DNA from: Betaproteobacteria bacterium
GTDB taxonomy: Bacteria > Pseudomonadota > Gammaproteobacteria > Burkholderiales > Burkholderiaceae_C
Length of the DNA: 64,000 bases
Direction: 5' to 3'
Assembly: GCA_016716535.1 (NCBI GenBank)
Contig: JADJWD010000002.1
Coordinates: 952,611 to 1,016,610, forward strand
Part shown: positions 1 through 8,061 of the stretch, piece by piece
Position numbering within the stretch: the first letter of the stretch is position 1
Layout: every line of letters starts with the position of its first letter
The notes under the pieces: generated by a model
What the model saw: the letters and a program-made list of their open reading frames with translations, nothing else
Told to the model about the DNA's origin: nothing
Database searches by the model: none
Position numbers and translations under genes: made by a program

Positions 1-260
1 CCAACTTCCGCAATCCGCAGGGCCTGCAGCCGATCGGCGACAACGGCTGGATGAGCACCTTCGCTTCGGGCGACCCGGTGGGCGGCGTGCCCGGCGACGG
101 CAACATCGGCGTGCTGCAAGCCGGCGCGCTGGAGGAGTCGAACGTCGACCTCACCTCCGAACTCGTGACGATGATCACCGCGCAGCGCATCTACCAGGCG
201 AACGCGCAGACCATCAAGACCGAGGACCAGGTGCTGCAGACGCTGGTCAACCTGCGCTGA
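1..260 (+). CDS. flgE: Flagellar hook protein FlgE, C-terminal part
   Basis: The window opens inside this gene; the reading frame is already open at position 3. FlgE polymerises outside the cell into the flexible hook that joins rod and filament. The visible end matches the family: a NFRNPQGLQP stretch, a GALEESNVDLTSELV segment and the terminal coiled helix with AQRIYQANAQTIKTEDQVL, which packs in the hook core as in other axial proteins. It ends VNLR, the usual FlgE terminus. flgF follows after 38 bp in the canonical flgEFGHIJKL order. The amino-terminal part lies outside the window, so length and start cannot be judged. Confidence 0.95.
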   Translation, partial: NFRNPQGLQPIGDNGWMSTFASGDPVGGVPGDGNIGVLQAGALEESNVDLTSELVTMITAQRIYQANAQTIKTEDQVLQTLVNLR

Positions 261-298
261 ACACGCAAGCGTCGACAGTGCGCGGGGAGGGTACCTGA

Positions 299-1027
299 AT
301 GGACCGACTCATCTACCTCGCGATGGCCGGCGCCAAGGCGACGATGCAGCGCCAGGACGTGCTGGCCAACAACCTGGCCAACGCGTCGACGAACGGCTTT
401 CGCGCCGAGCTGCAGGCCTTCCGCGCCGTGCCGGTGCTGGGCAGCGGCGCGAGCACGCGCGTCTACGCGCTCGAGTCGACGGTCGGCTACGACGACCGCG
501 CCGGGCCGCTGCAGACGACCGGCCGCGCGCTCGACGTGGCGCCGCAGGGCCGCGCGTGGCTGGCCGTGCAGGCGCTCGACGGCACCGAGGCGTACACGCG
601 CGCCGGCTCGTTGCAGGTCAACGCCGAAGGCCAGCTCGTCACGCCCGGCGGCCTGCCGGTGCTGGGCGATGGCGGCCCGATCGCCGTGCCGGCCAACGCG
701 ACGCTCGAAGTGGCCAGCGACGGCACGATCAGCGCCACCACGAACGGCGGCCGGCCGACGCCAGTGGGCCGGCTGAAGCTCGTCACGCCCGAGGCGCCGC
801 TGGCGCGCGGCGAAGACGGCCTCTTCCGCGCCGGCGGTGATGGCGGCGACCTGCCGGCCGACGCCACGGCGCGGCTGCAAAGCGGCGCCCTCGAAGGCAG
901 CAATGTCAGCGCCGTCGAGACGATGGTCGCAATGATCGCCGCGGCCCGCCAGTTCGAGCAGCAGATGAAGGTGCTGCAAGGCGCCGAGCAGCGCGAGCAG
1001 GGCGCGGCGAAGCTGCTGGGCGCCTAA
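299..1027 (+). CDS. flgF: Flagellar proximal rod protein FlgF
   Basis: A 242-residue protein of normal FlgF length. FlgF is a rod subunit that assembles in the periplasm and adds to the drive shaft below FlgG. The N-terminal axial motif is present at about residues 22-36 (LANNLANASTNGFRAE), and the C-terminal helix ends the protein (EGSNVSAVETMVAMI, about residues 198-212). The ATG is preceded by a purine-rich GGGGAGGG about 7 nt upstream. It sits between flgE and flgG. Unlike its neighbours, it is followed by a 236-bp gap that holds an interspersed repeat, so flgG may be partly uncoupled from it. Confidence 0.95.
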   Translation: MDRLIYLAMAGAKATMQRQDVLANNLANASTNGFRAELQAFRAVPVLGSGASTRVYALESTVGYDDRAGPLQTTGRALDVAPQGRAWLAVQALDGTEAYTRAGSLQVNAEGQLVTPGGLPVLGDGGPIAVPANATLEVASDGTISATTNGGRPTPVGRLKLVTPEAPLARGEDGLFRAGGDGGDLPADATARLQSGALEGSNVSAVETMVAMIAAARQFEQQMKVLQGAEQREQGAAKLLGA

Positions 1028-1033
1028 CGACAA

Positions 1034-1132
1034 CCGTTCGCCCTGAGCAGGCGACCGAGCTTGCGAGGGCGCCGTGTCGAAGGGTCCTTCGACAAGCTCA
1101 GGACAGGGCTTCGACAGGCTCAGCCCGAACGG
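1034..1132 (+). repeat. Interspersed intergenic repeat between flgF and flgG
   Basis: This stretch begins CCGTTCGCCCTGAGC and ends with CTTCGACAGGCTCAGCCCGA plus ACGG, an inverted copy of its own start. A further half copy, CTTCGACAAGCTCAGGAC, lies inside. The same core recurs at about 20514-20590 and twice at 45228-45288, always between genes. The arms can pair into a long hairpin. This is the kind of REP-like element scattered through many Burkholderiales genomes; I see no transposase. It may act as a transcription attenuator or mRNA-stabilising hairpin inside the flg operon. Confidence 0.8.
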
Positions 1133-1263
1133 ATTCGAGGGCCAGCGACGGCGCAATACAGCGCCCGAATCGACCGCTATTCGAGCCCTCACGCGGCAGG
1201 CCCGCGGGCGATGATGGCCGCATCACCGCTGTCATTACGCCTTAAGGCGCAAGAGGCTCATCG

Positions 1264-2046
1264 ATGCTCCGCTCCCTGTGGATCGCCAAGACCGGCATGG
1301 AAGGCCAGCAGACCAAGCTGGACTCCGTGGCGCACAACCTGGCCAACGTCGGCACCAACGGCTTCAAGCGCGGCGGCATCGTCTTCGAAGACCTGATGTA
1401 CCAGAACCTGCGCCCGGCGGGTTCGTCGACCAGCGAACAAAGCCAGCTGCCGACCGGCCTGCAAGTGGGTCTCGGCGTGCGCGCCGCGGCGAGCACGCGC
1501 AACTTCAGCCAGGGCGCGCTCACCGGCACCGGCAACAACCTCGACCTCGCGATCAAGGGCTCGGGCTTCTTCCAGGTGCAGCTGCCCGACGGCACCACCG
1601 GCTACACGCGCGACGGCGCCTTCCAGGTCGATGCGAGCGGCCAGATCGTCACCAACGCCGGCTACACGCTGCAGCCGGGCCTGACGGTACCGGCCAACGC
1701 CACCGCGATCAACATCGCGGCCGACGGCACCGTCTCGGCAACGATCCAGGGCCAGGTGCAGCCGCAGGCGATCGGCCAGATCCAGCTGGCCAACTTCGTC
1801 AATCCGGCCGGCCTCGAGCCGCGCGGCGGCAACGTCTTCGCCGAGACGGCCGCCTCGGGCACGCCGAACACGGCTGCGGCCAACAGCAACGGCCTGGGCG
1901 CCGTGCAGCAGGGCTTTCTCGAAGGCAGCAACGTCAACGTCGTAGAGGAACTCGTGACGATGATCGCCACGCAGCGCGCCTATGAGCTGAACTCCAAGGC
2001 CATCCAGACGAGCGACCAGATGCTGCAGCGTCTGAGCCAGGTCTGA
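1264..2046 (+). CDS. flgG: Flagellar distal rod protein FlgG
   Basis: At 260 residues this is exactly the standard FlgG length. FlgG forms the distal rod crossing the peptidoglycan and outer membrane. The N-terminal axial motif (HNLANVGTNGFKRGGIVFED, about residues 28-47) carries the FlgG-type region after NGFK that distinguishes rod from hook. The C-terminal helix has VEELVTMIATQRAYELNSKA and ends DQMLQRLSQV, typical of FlgG. AAGAGG lies about 10 nt before the ATG. flgH begins 13 bp downstream. No abnormality is seen. Confidence 0.96.
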   Translation: MLRSLWIAKTGMEGQQTKLDSVAHNLANVGTNGFKRGGIVFEDLMYQNLRPAGSSTSEQSQLPTGLQVGLGVRAAASTRNFSQGALTGTGNNLDLAIKGSGFFQVQLPDGTTGYTRDGAFQVDASGQIVTNAGYTLQPGLTVPANATAINIAADGTVSATIQGQVQPQAIGQIQLANFVNPAGLEPRGGNVFAETAASGTPNTAAANSNGLGAVQQGFLEGSNVNVVEELVTMIATQRAYELNSKAIQTSDQMLQRLSQV

Positions 2047-2059
2047 CGTGGGTGCCGCG

Positions 2060-2749
2060 ATGAAGCGCTTCGCCGCCACGATCCTCACCGCCTGCCTCGG
2101 CGCGGTGGCACTGCTGCTGCAAGGCGGCTGCGCGATGTTCGCCCCCACCGTCGAGGTGGCCGAGACGACGCCGCCGCCGCTGCCCGAGGCGCCGCCGTCC
2201 GCTGCCGCCGCCGGCGGCGCGATCTTCAAGGCGACGAACTACCGGCCGCTCTTCGAAGACCACCGCGCGCGGCTGGTCGGCGACACGCTCGTCGTGCAGA
2301 TCATCGAGAAGGTCACCGCGGTGCAAAAGAGCACCAGCAGCATCGACAAGAGCGGCAGCGTCAGCGCCGGCATCACCGCGCTGCCGGGCATCGCGCCGAA
2401 CTCCTTCGCGCGCGCCGGCGCCGCCGGCAACTCGACCAACACCTTCGCCGGCAAGGGCGCGGTGGAAAACAGCAACGACTTCAGCGGCACCATCACCGTC
2501 GTCGTGCGCGGCGTGCTGCCCAACGGCCACCTGCTGATCGCCGGCGAGAAGCAGATCGGCGTCAACCAGAACGTCGACGTGCTGCGCTTCTCGGGCCAGG
2601 TCGACCCGCGCGCCATCCAGCCGGGCAACCTCGTGCAAAGCGCGCAGATCGCCAACGTGCGCCTCGAGCAGCGCGGCCGCGGCGCGCAGGCCGAGGCGCA
2701 GGCGATGGGCTGGCTCGGCCGCGTGTTCCTCTCGCTGCTGCCGTTCTGA
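2060..2749 (+). CDS. flgH: Flagellar L-ring protein FlgH, lipoprotein
   Basis: FlgH is an outer-membrane lipoprotein that forms the L-ring bushing around the rod. From the ATG at 2060 the protein has 229 residues, a basic start (MKRF), a hydrophobic segment and a lipobox LLLQGGC with the lipidated cysteine at residue 24. A GTG at 2048 would only add four residues ahead of the signal peptide and is less likely. The mature part holds the family stretches ARLVGDTLVVQIIEK and GVLPNGHLLIAGEKQ, with IQPGNLVQSAQIANVR near the C-terminus. flgI starts 13 bp after the stop. Confidence 0.95.
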   Translation: MKRFAATILTACLGAVALLLQGGCAMFAPTVEVAETTPPPLPEAPPSAAAAGGAIFKATNYRPLFEDHRARLVGDTLVVQIIEKVTAVQKSTSSIDKSGSVSAGITALPGIAPNSFARAGAAGNSTNTFAGKGAVENSNDFSGTITVVVRGVLPNGHLLIAGEKQIGVNQNVDVLRFSGQVDPRAIQPGNLVQSAQIANVRLEQRGRGAQAEAQAMGWLGRVFLSLLPF

Positions 2750-2762
2750 GGGGCACCTGACG

Positions 2763-4052
2763 ATGGCCAGCACGACGAGCCAGCTCGATTTCGGCGACAG
2801 CGGCTTCGACGCCGAAGACGACGCCACTGCCGCCAACGACCTGCGCGAGGCCTGGCACGGCATCGCCGAGCGCTGGCTGCGCTGGCTGGTGTGGATCGCC
2901 TTCGCCGCCGCGACGGCGGCGCTGTGGTGGCCGGTACCGGCGTTCGCGCAAGGCGCGGCACGCGCCGCCACCGTGGCCACCGCCGCGGCGCCATCGCCGC
3001 TGGCCACGGGCCACATGCGCCGCATCAAGGAAGTGGCCGGCGTGCAGGGTGTGCGCAGCAACCAGCTCGTCGGCTACGGCCTCGTCGTCGGCCTCGACGG
3101 CACCGGCGACCAGACGACGCAGACCCCGTTCACGACGCAGAGCCTGCAGGCGATGCTGCAGCAGCTGGGCATCACCGTGCCGGCGGGCACGAGCATGCAA
3201 CTGCGCAACGTCGCCGCGGTGCTGGTGACGGCGCAACTGCCGCCGTTCGCGCAGCCCGGGCAGACGATCGACGTGTCCGTCTCGTCGGTCGGCAACGCGA
3301 AAAGCCTGCGCGGCGGCACGCTGATCGCCACGCCGCTGAAGGGCGCCGACGGCCAGGTCTACGCGCTGGCGCAGGGCAACCTCATCGTCGGTGGCGCCGG
3401 CGCGGCGGCCGGCGGCAGCAAGGTGCAGATCAACCACCTCTCGGCCGGGCGGGTGCCCGAAGGCGCCACCGTCGAGCGCACCGTGCCGACGCCGCTGATG
3501 AACGGCGAGACGGTGCAGCTGGGCCTGAACGCGAGCGACTTCGCGACCGCGCGCGCGGTGGCCGAGGCGATCAACGCCGCCAAGGGCCCCGGTACCGCCA
3601 GCGCGCTGGACGGCCGCACCGTGCGCGTGAAGGCGCCGGGCGGCGACGAGCGCGTCGGCTTCCTCGCCGACATCGAGAACCTGCCGATCTCGCTGGCCAA
3701 GCCCGCGGCGCGCATCGTGCTGAACGCGCGCACCGGCTCGATCGTGATGAACGAAGCGGTCACGCTCGCCGCCTGTGCGGTGGCGCACGGCAACCTGTCG
3801 GTGACGATCACCAACACGCCGGTCGTCAGCCAGCCGGGGCCGCTGTCGGGCGGGCAGACCGTCTCGCGCGACCGCACCGACATCTCGGTGACGCAGCACC
3901 CCGGCTCGCTGATCCAGATGGCCGCCGGCGCCAAGCTCACCGATGTGGTAAAGGCGCTGTCGGCGCTCGGCGCGACGCCGCTGGACCTTCTGGCGATCCT
4001 GCAGGCGATGAAGACCGCCGGCGCGCTGAACGCCGAAATCGAAGTGATCTGA
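2763..4052 (+). CDS. flgI: Flagellar P-ring protein FlgI, N-terminally extended
   Basis: FlgI forms the periplasmic P-ring around the rod. The mature body is canonical: RIKEVAGVQGVRSNQLVGYG and LVVGLDGTGDQTTQTPFT near the start, and a C-terminus LDLLAILQAMKTAGALNAEI. The total is 429 residues against about 365-375 normally. The excess is at the N-terminus: about 40 acidic, polar residues precede the hydrophobic segment WLVWIAFAAATAALWW and the AFAQ cleavage-like site. No ATG lies between 2763 and the mature start, so either the signal sequence is internalised behind a long n-region or a non-ATG start (for example GTG at about 2889) is used. Confidence 0.93.
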   Translation: MASTTSQLDFGDSGFDAEDDATAANDLREAWHGIAERWLRWLVWIAFAAATAALWWPVPAFAQGAARAATVATAAAPSPLATGHMRRIKEVAGVQGVRSNQLVGYGLVVGLDGTGDQTTQTPFTTQSLQAMLQQLGITVPAGTSMQLRNVAAVLVTAQLPPFAQPGQTIDVSVSSVGNAKSLRGGTLIATPLKGADGQVYALAQGNLIVGGAGAAAGGSKVQINHLSAGRVPEGATVERTVPTPLMNGETVQLGLNASDFATARAVAEAINAAKGPGTASALDGRTVRVKAPGGDERVGFLADIENLPISLAKPAARIVLNARTGSIVMNEAVTLAACAVAHGNLSVTITNTPVVSQPGPLSGGQTVSRDRTDISVTQHPGSLIQMAAGAKLTDVVKALSALGATPLDLLAILQAMKTAGALNAEIEVI

Positions 4053-4053
4053 A

Positions 4054-4968
4054 ATGGCTGCCGTCGTCGGATCCGCCGCGAACCTGCCGTCGATGCTCGC
4101 CACCGACGTGCGCGGCCTCGAGGCGCTGCGCGGCCGTGCCGCGAGCGACCCGAAAGCGGCGGTCAAGCAGGCCGCCAGGCAGTTCGAAGCGCTCTTCATG
4201 CAGGAACTGATGAAGAGCATGCGCGCGACGACGATGGCGAGCGCCGACAGCCTTGGCGGCAGCGGCGCAGGCGGTGCGATGGGCACCGAGATGCTCGACC
4301 AGCAGTACGCGCAGCAGCTCGCCGGCTTGCCCGGCGGCCTGCACGAGGCGATCACGCGGCATCTCGAACGCCAGATGGGCCTCGCGCCCGGGCCGATCCC
4401 CGTGACCGGCAGCGCCAACAACACCGTGCAGCCGCTGGACAACAACCGGCCGACGCGCGTGCCGCAGAAGGGCGCCGCCGGCTTCGTCGAGCAGCACCAG
4501 GACGCCGCACGCGCCGCCGAGGCGAAGACCGGCATCCCGGCGACCTTCATGATCGCGCAGGCCGCGCACGAGACCGGCTGGGGCCGCAAAGAGATCAATC
4601 ACGCCGACGGCAGCCCTTCGTACAACCTCTTCGGCATCAAGGCCGGCGCGAACTGGAAGGGCCCGGTGGCCGAGATCACGACCACCGAATACGTCAACGG
4701 CCAGGCGCGCAAGGTGGTGGCCAGGTTCCGCGCCTATTCGAGCTACGCCGAGTCGTTTGCCGACTACGCCCGGCTGATGCAGGACAGCCCGCGCTACGCC
4801 GCCATCACTGGCCGCGCCGCGAAGGGCCAGTTGCAGGGGCAGGCCGGCGCGGCCGCCTTCGCGCAGGGCCTGCAACGCGCCGGCTACGCCACCGACCCGG
4901 CCTACGCCGACAAGCTGACGCGCGTCATCAACACCACGCTCAGGTTGCAGCGCAGCCTGGGCGCCTGA
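4054..4968 (+). CDS. flgJ: FlgJ, rod-capping protein with peptidoglycan hydrolase domain
   Basis: A 304-residue dual-domain FlgJ. Residues about 20-115 are the rod-binding scaffold (KQAARQFEALFMQELMKSMR; later GGLHEAITRHLERQMG). Residues about 145-300 are a GH73-type glucosaminidase with the catalytic region IAQAAHETGWGRKEI, followed by YNLFGIKAG and the aromatic stretch YADKLTRVI. It opens a hole in the peptidoglycan so that the rod can pass. The ATG starts one base after the flgI stop. There is no signal peptide, as expected for a protein exported by the flagellar apparatus. Confidence 0.95.
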   Translation: MAAVVGSAANLPSMLATDVRGLEALRGRAASDPKAAVKQAARQFEALFMQELMKSMRATTMASADSLGGSGAGGAMGTEMLDQQYAQQLAGLPGGLHEAITRHLERQMGLAPGPIPVTGSANNTVQPLDNNRPTRVPQKGAAGFVEQHQDAARAAEAKTGIPATFMIAQAAHETGWGRKEINHADGSPSYNLFGIKAGANWKGPVAEITTTEYVNGQARKVVARFRAYSSYAESFADYARLMQDSPRYAAITGRAAKGQLQGQAGAAAFAQGLQRAGYATDPAYADKLTRVINTTLRLQRSLGA

Positions 4969-4995
4969 CGCCAAAGACACCGAAGGAGAGCCGCA

Positions 4996-6963
4996 ATGAG
5001 CGCCGGCGCGTTGATGTCCCTGGGCATGCGGGCCCTGACCGCCAGCTACGCGGCACTGCAGGCCACCGGCCACAACATCGCCAACGCCAACGTCGCGGGC
5101 TACTCGCGCCAGCAGGTGATGCTGGAGACGGCCGGCGGCCAGTTCAGCGGCGCCGGCTTCTACGGCCGCGGCGTCGACGTGACCGGCGTCGTGCGCGCGC
5201 ACGACGTGTTCCTGACGCGCGAAGCGGCGAGCGCCCGGTCGCTCGCTTCGATGGACGCGGCGCGGCTGACGCAGCTCGAACGGCTCGAGGACGTGTTCCC
5301 GCCCGGCGAGCAGGGCCTGGGCTACGCGGCGTCGAGTTTCCTCAACTCGATGCTCGACCTGTCGAACCGGCCGTACGACGCGAGCACGCGCCAGGTGGTG
5401 CTGGCGCGCGCCGGCGACCTGGCGTCGCGTTTCAGCGCCGCCGGTGCGGCGCTGGACGACCGGCAGCAAGGCGTCAGCGCCGACCTGCGCGCCGCCGTCA
5501 GCGAAGTCAACTCATTGGCGAAAGCGATCGCCGAAGCGAACCAGCGCATCGCGGCGATGCAGGGGCTCGGCCAGCCGCCGAACGACCTGCTCGACGAGCG
5601 CGACCGCCTGATCGCGCAGCTCAGCGAGAAGGTCGCCGTCACGCGCATCGAGGCCGAGGACGGCTCGATGGGCATCTTCATCGGCGGCGGCCAGCGCCTC
5701 GTGCTCGGCGCCGATGCGGCCGAGATGGCCGTCACCGCCGACCCGAGCGACCCGATGCGCATGTCCGTCGGCCTCGTCGAGAACGGCGTCACGCGGCCGC
5801 TCTCGGCGCAGTTGCTGGCCGGCGGCAGCATCGCCGGCGTGCTGCGCTTCCAGAACGAAGACCTCGTCGAGGCGCGCAACCTCGTCGGCCAGCTCGCCGC
5901 GGCGATCGGCCACGCCGTCAACGACCAGCAGGAGCTGGGCCTGACGCTGCGCCCGCCGCTGGGCACCGTGGCCGGGCCGGCGATGTTCGAGATCGGCGCG
6001 CCGATGGCCACCGCGCACGCGGCCAACGCGCGCGACGTGAACGGCGAGCCGCTGACCGAGGTGGCGCTGACGGTCACCGACGCTGCGGCGCTGCAGGCGA
6101 GCGACTACGACCTCGTGCTCGATCCGGCGGTGGCCGGCAACTACCTGCTGACGCGCCTGTCCGACGGCCTGCAACGCAGCATCGCCAGCGGCGACGTCGT
6201 CGACGGCATGCGCATCGACGTCGGCCCACCGGCGGCGACGGCCGGCGACCGCTTCCTGCTGCAGCCGGTGGGGCGCGCGGCGAACAACTTCCGCATGGTG
6301 CTCGCGGACACGCGCGACCTCGCCGCGGCGTCGTCGCTGATCGCCGTGGCCGACCCCGACAACACCGGCACCGCGACGGTCGCGTCGCTCGCGGTGACGA
6401 CCTCGCCGCTGCCGGTGCCGGGCGCCACCGCGCAGCTGACCTTCACCGACGACGCCGGCAGCTACGACTGGGCGCTCTTCGACAGCACGAACACGCTCGT
6501 GGCCAACGGCAGCGGCGTGTGGAGCGCCGGCACGACGATCCCGCAGCCGCCCACCACGATCAACGGGTTCAGCCTGACGCTGGCCGGCGCGCCGCGCACG
6601 GGCGACATCGTCACCGTGGAGCCGACGCCGGCCGGGGCGATCACGACAAACAACGGCAATGCGCTGGCGCTGCTGGGCCTGCGCGACGCGGGGCTGGTCG
6701 GTGGTCTCACCGCCGTCGATGCCTATGCGCACGCGATGTCGCGCATCGGTGTGCGTGTGCAGGGCACGCGCTCGGCGGTCGACCTGAGCGCGGCCGCTTC
6801 GGCGCAAAGCGAGCAGGCGCTGGCCGGCCGCACCGGCGTCAACCTCGACGAAGAGGCCGCACGCCTGATCGCCTACCAGCAGAGCTACCAGGCCGCGGCG
6901 AAGGTGCTGCAGGTCGCGCAGTCGATCTTCGAGACGCTGCTTTCGACGGCGGGGGCACGCTGA
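4996..6963 (+). CDS. flgK: Flagellar hook-filament junction protein FlgK
   Basis: FlgK (HAP1) is the first of two junction proteins between hook and filament. This 655-residue protein starts with the axial motif ATGHNIANANVAGYSRQQVM (about residues 23-42) and ends with the conserved helix VNLDEEAARLIAYQQSYQAA followed by AKVLQVAQSIFETLL. A strong AAGGAGAG lies 8 nt before the ATG. The middle (about 340-590) is variable and rich in Thr, Ala and Asp, as in longer FlgK proteins with surface-exposed D2/D3 domains. flgL follows after a 101-bp gap that contains a sigma-28-like element. Confidence 0.95.
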   Translation: MSAGALMSLGMRALTASYAALQATGHNIANANVAGYSRQQVMLETAGGQFSGAGFYGRGVDVTGVVRAHDVFLTREAASARSLASMDAARLTQLERLEDVFPPGEQGLGYAASSFLNSMLDLSNRPYDASTRQVVLARAGDLASRFSAAGAALDDRQQGVSADLRAAVSEVNSLAKAIAEANQRIAAMQGLGQPPNDLLDERDRLIAQLSEKVAVTRIEAEDGSMGIFIGGGQRLVLGADAAEMAVTADPSDPMRMSVGLVENGVTRPLSAQLLAGGSIAGVLRFQNEDLVEARNLVGQLAAAIGHAVNDQQELGLTLRPPLGTVAGPAMFEIGAPMATAHAANARDVNGEPLTEVALTVTDAAALQASDYDLVLDPAVAGNYLLTRLSDGLQRSIASGDVVDGMRIDVGPPAATAGDRFLLQPVGRAANNFRMVLADTRDLAAASSLIAVADPDNTGTATVASLAVTTSPLPVPGATAQLTFTDDAGSYDWALFDSTNTLVANGSGVWSAGTTIPQPPTTINGFSLTLAGAPRTGDIVTVEPTPAGAITTNNGNALALLGLRDAGLVGGLTAVDAYAHAMSRIGVRVQGTRSAVDLSAAASAQSEQALAGRTGVNLDEEAARLIAYQQSYQAAAKVLQVAQSIFETLLSTAGAR

Positions 6964-7023
6964 CCGCCCACCGTCTGGCTGATCGCCTGGCTCACTGCCT
7001 CGTTCATGCCGCCCGCCTGACCC

Positions 7024-7031
7024 GCCGATAA
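7024..7031 (+). promoter_or_regulatory. Possible FliA (sigma-28) -10 element before flgL
   Basis: The octamer GCCGATAA equals the flagellar sigma-28 -10 consensus. It sits 33 bp before the flgL ATG, in the only sizeable gap of the late part of the operon. The -35 side is poor: the bases about 15 nt upstream do not resemble TAAA. flgK and flgL are late-assembly genes often given an extra class 3 promoter, which fits the position. The call rests on the -10 match and the location alone. Confidence 0.35.
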
Positions 7032-7064
7032 CACCGACTGAATCCACCGCGTCCCGAGGCCGCC

Positions 7065-7997
7065 ATGTCCTTGCGCATCACTGCTTCCAACGCCTTCGAC
7101 ACCAGCATCCGCAATCTCCAGCGCCGCCAGCAGGAGATGACCGAGGCGCAGGAGCGGCTGACGAGCGGCAAGCGCGTCGTGCGCTCGAGCGACGACCCGG
7201 CCGCCGCGGCGCGCGCCGAGCGCGCGATGGCCGCGATCCAGCGCGCCGAGGCCGACCAGCGCGCGCTCGACACCAGCCGCAGCGCGATGCAACTGGCCGA
7301 ATCGGCGCTCGGCGAAGCGGGTGACCTGCTGCAGCAGGTGCGCGATCGCGTGCTGGAGGCCGGCAACGGCACCTACAGCGACGCCGAGCGCGCGATGCTC
7401 GCCGATTCGATCCGCGGCCTGCGTGCCGACCTGCTCTCGGTCGCCAACCGCGACGACGGCGCCGGGCGCTACCTCTTCGGCGGCCAGGGTGCCGACCAGC
7501 CGCCGCTCGTCGACGGCATCGGCGGCGTCAGCTACGTTGCCGCGGCTGGCGAGCTCTACACGGCATCGGGTGAAGCGACGCCGCTCACGATCGACGGCCG
7601 CGCCGCGTGGCTCGGCGCGCCCGACCCGTCGACGCCTGGCGCGACGCTGTCGGTGTTCGACGTGCTCGACCGCATCGCCGGCGAACTGAGCACGCCCGGG
7701 CAGGACACCGCCGTCATCGCGCAGAACGTGCGCGAAGGGCTCGGCGACATCGATGCGTTGTCACAGAACCTCTCGCGCCTGCGTTCGCGCTCGGGCGAAT
7801 CGCTGCGCCGCGCCGACGACATCGGCGAGCGGCTGGCGCAGGGCAAGCTGGACGCCCAGGAGGAACGCTCGCGCAGTGAGGATTTGGACATGGTTGCCGC
7901 CATCTCCGACTTCCAGGCGCGACAGAGCGGCTACGATGCAGCGCTCCAGTCGTACTCGATCGTGCAGCGCATGTCGCTGTTCGACTACCTGAAGTAG
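7065..7997 (+). CDS. flgL: Flagellar hook-associated protein FlgL
   Basis: FlgL (HAP3) joins the FlgK ring to flagellin. The 310-residue sequence has the flagellin-like N-terminal coil (NLQRRQQEMTEAQERLTSGK, about residues 17-36), then RVVRSSDDPAAAARAERAMA, and the C-terminal coil ISDFQARQSGYDAALQSYSI ending FDYLK. A central YLFGGQGADQPPLV stretch is typical. It is the last flagellar gene; the next gene starts 64 bp on and is regulatory, not structural. I see no clear T-rich terminator after it. Confidence 0.95.
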   Translation: MSLRITASNAFDTSIRNLQRRQQEMTEAQERLTSGKRVVRSSDDPAAAARAERAMAAIQRAEADQRALDTSRSAMQLAESALGEAGDLLQQVRDRVLEAGNGTYSDAERAMLADSIRGLRADLLSVANRDDGAGRYLFGGQGADQPPLVDGIGGVSYVAAAGELYTASGEATPLTIDGRAAWLGAPDPSTPGATLSVFDVLDRIAGELSTPGQDTAVIAQNVREGLGDIDALSQNLSRLRSRSGESLRRADDIGERLAQGKLDAQEERSRSEDLDMVAAISDFQARQSGYDAALQSYSIVQRMSLFDYLK

Positions 7998-8061
7998 GCC
8001 GCGCGAGCGGCGCCCGCACCGCTTCCGTCAGCGCTGGGGTGTGCCGCCCCAGGACAAACGC

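Noticed and set aside
1034..1132. Insertion-sequence remnant between flgF and flgG
   Set aside because: No transposase fragment and no target-site duplication; it matches a dispersed short repeat instead.
2562..4598. Very long open frames antisense to flgH-flgJ and to many other genes
   Set aside because: High third-position GC removes stops from the opposite strand. Translations are Arg/Ala-rich with no domains, while the sense strand has clear families.
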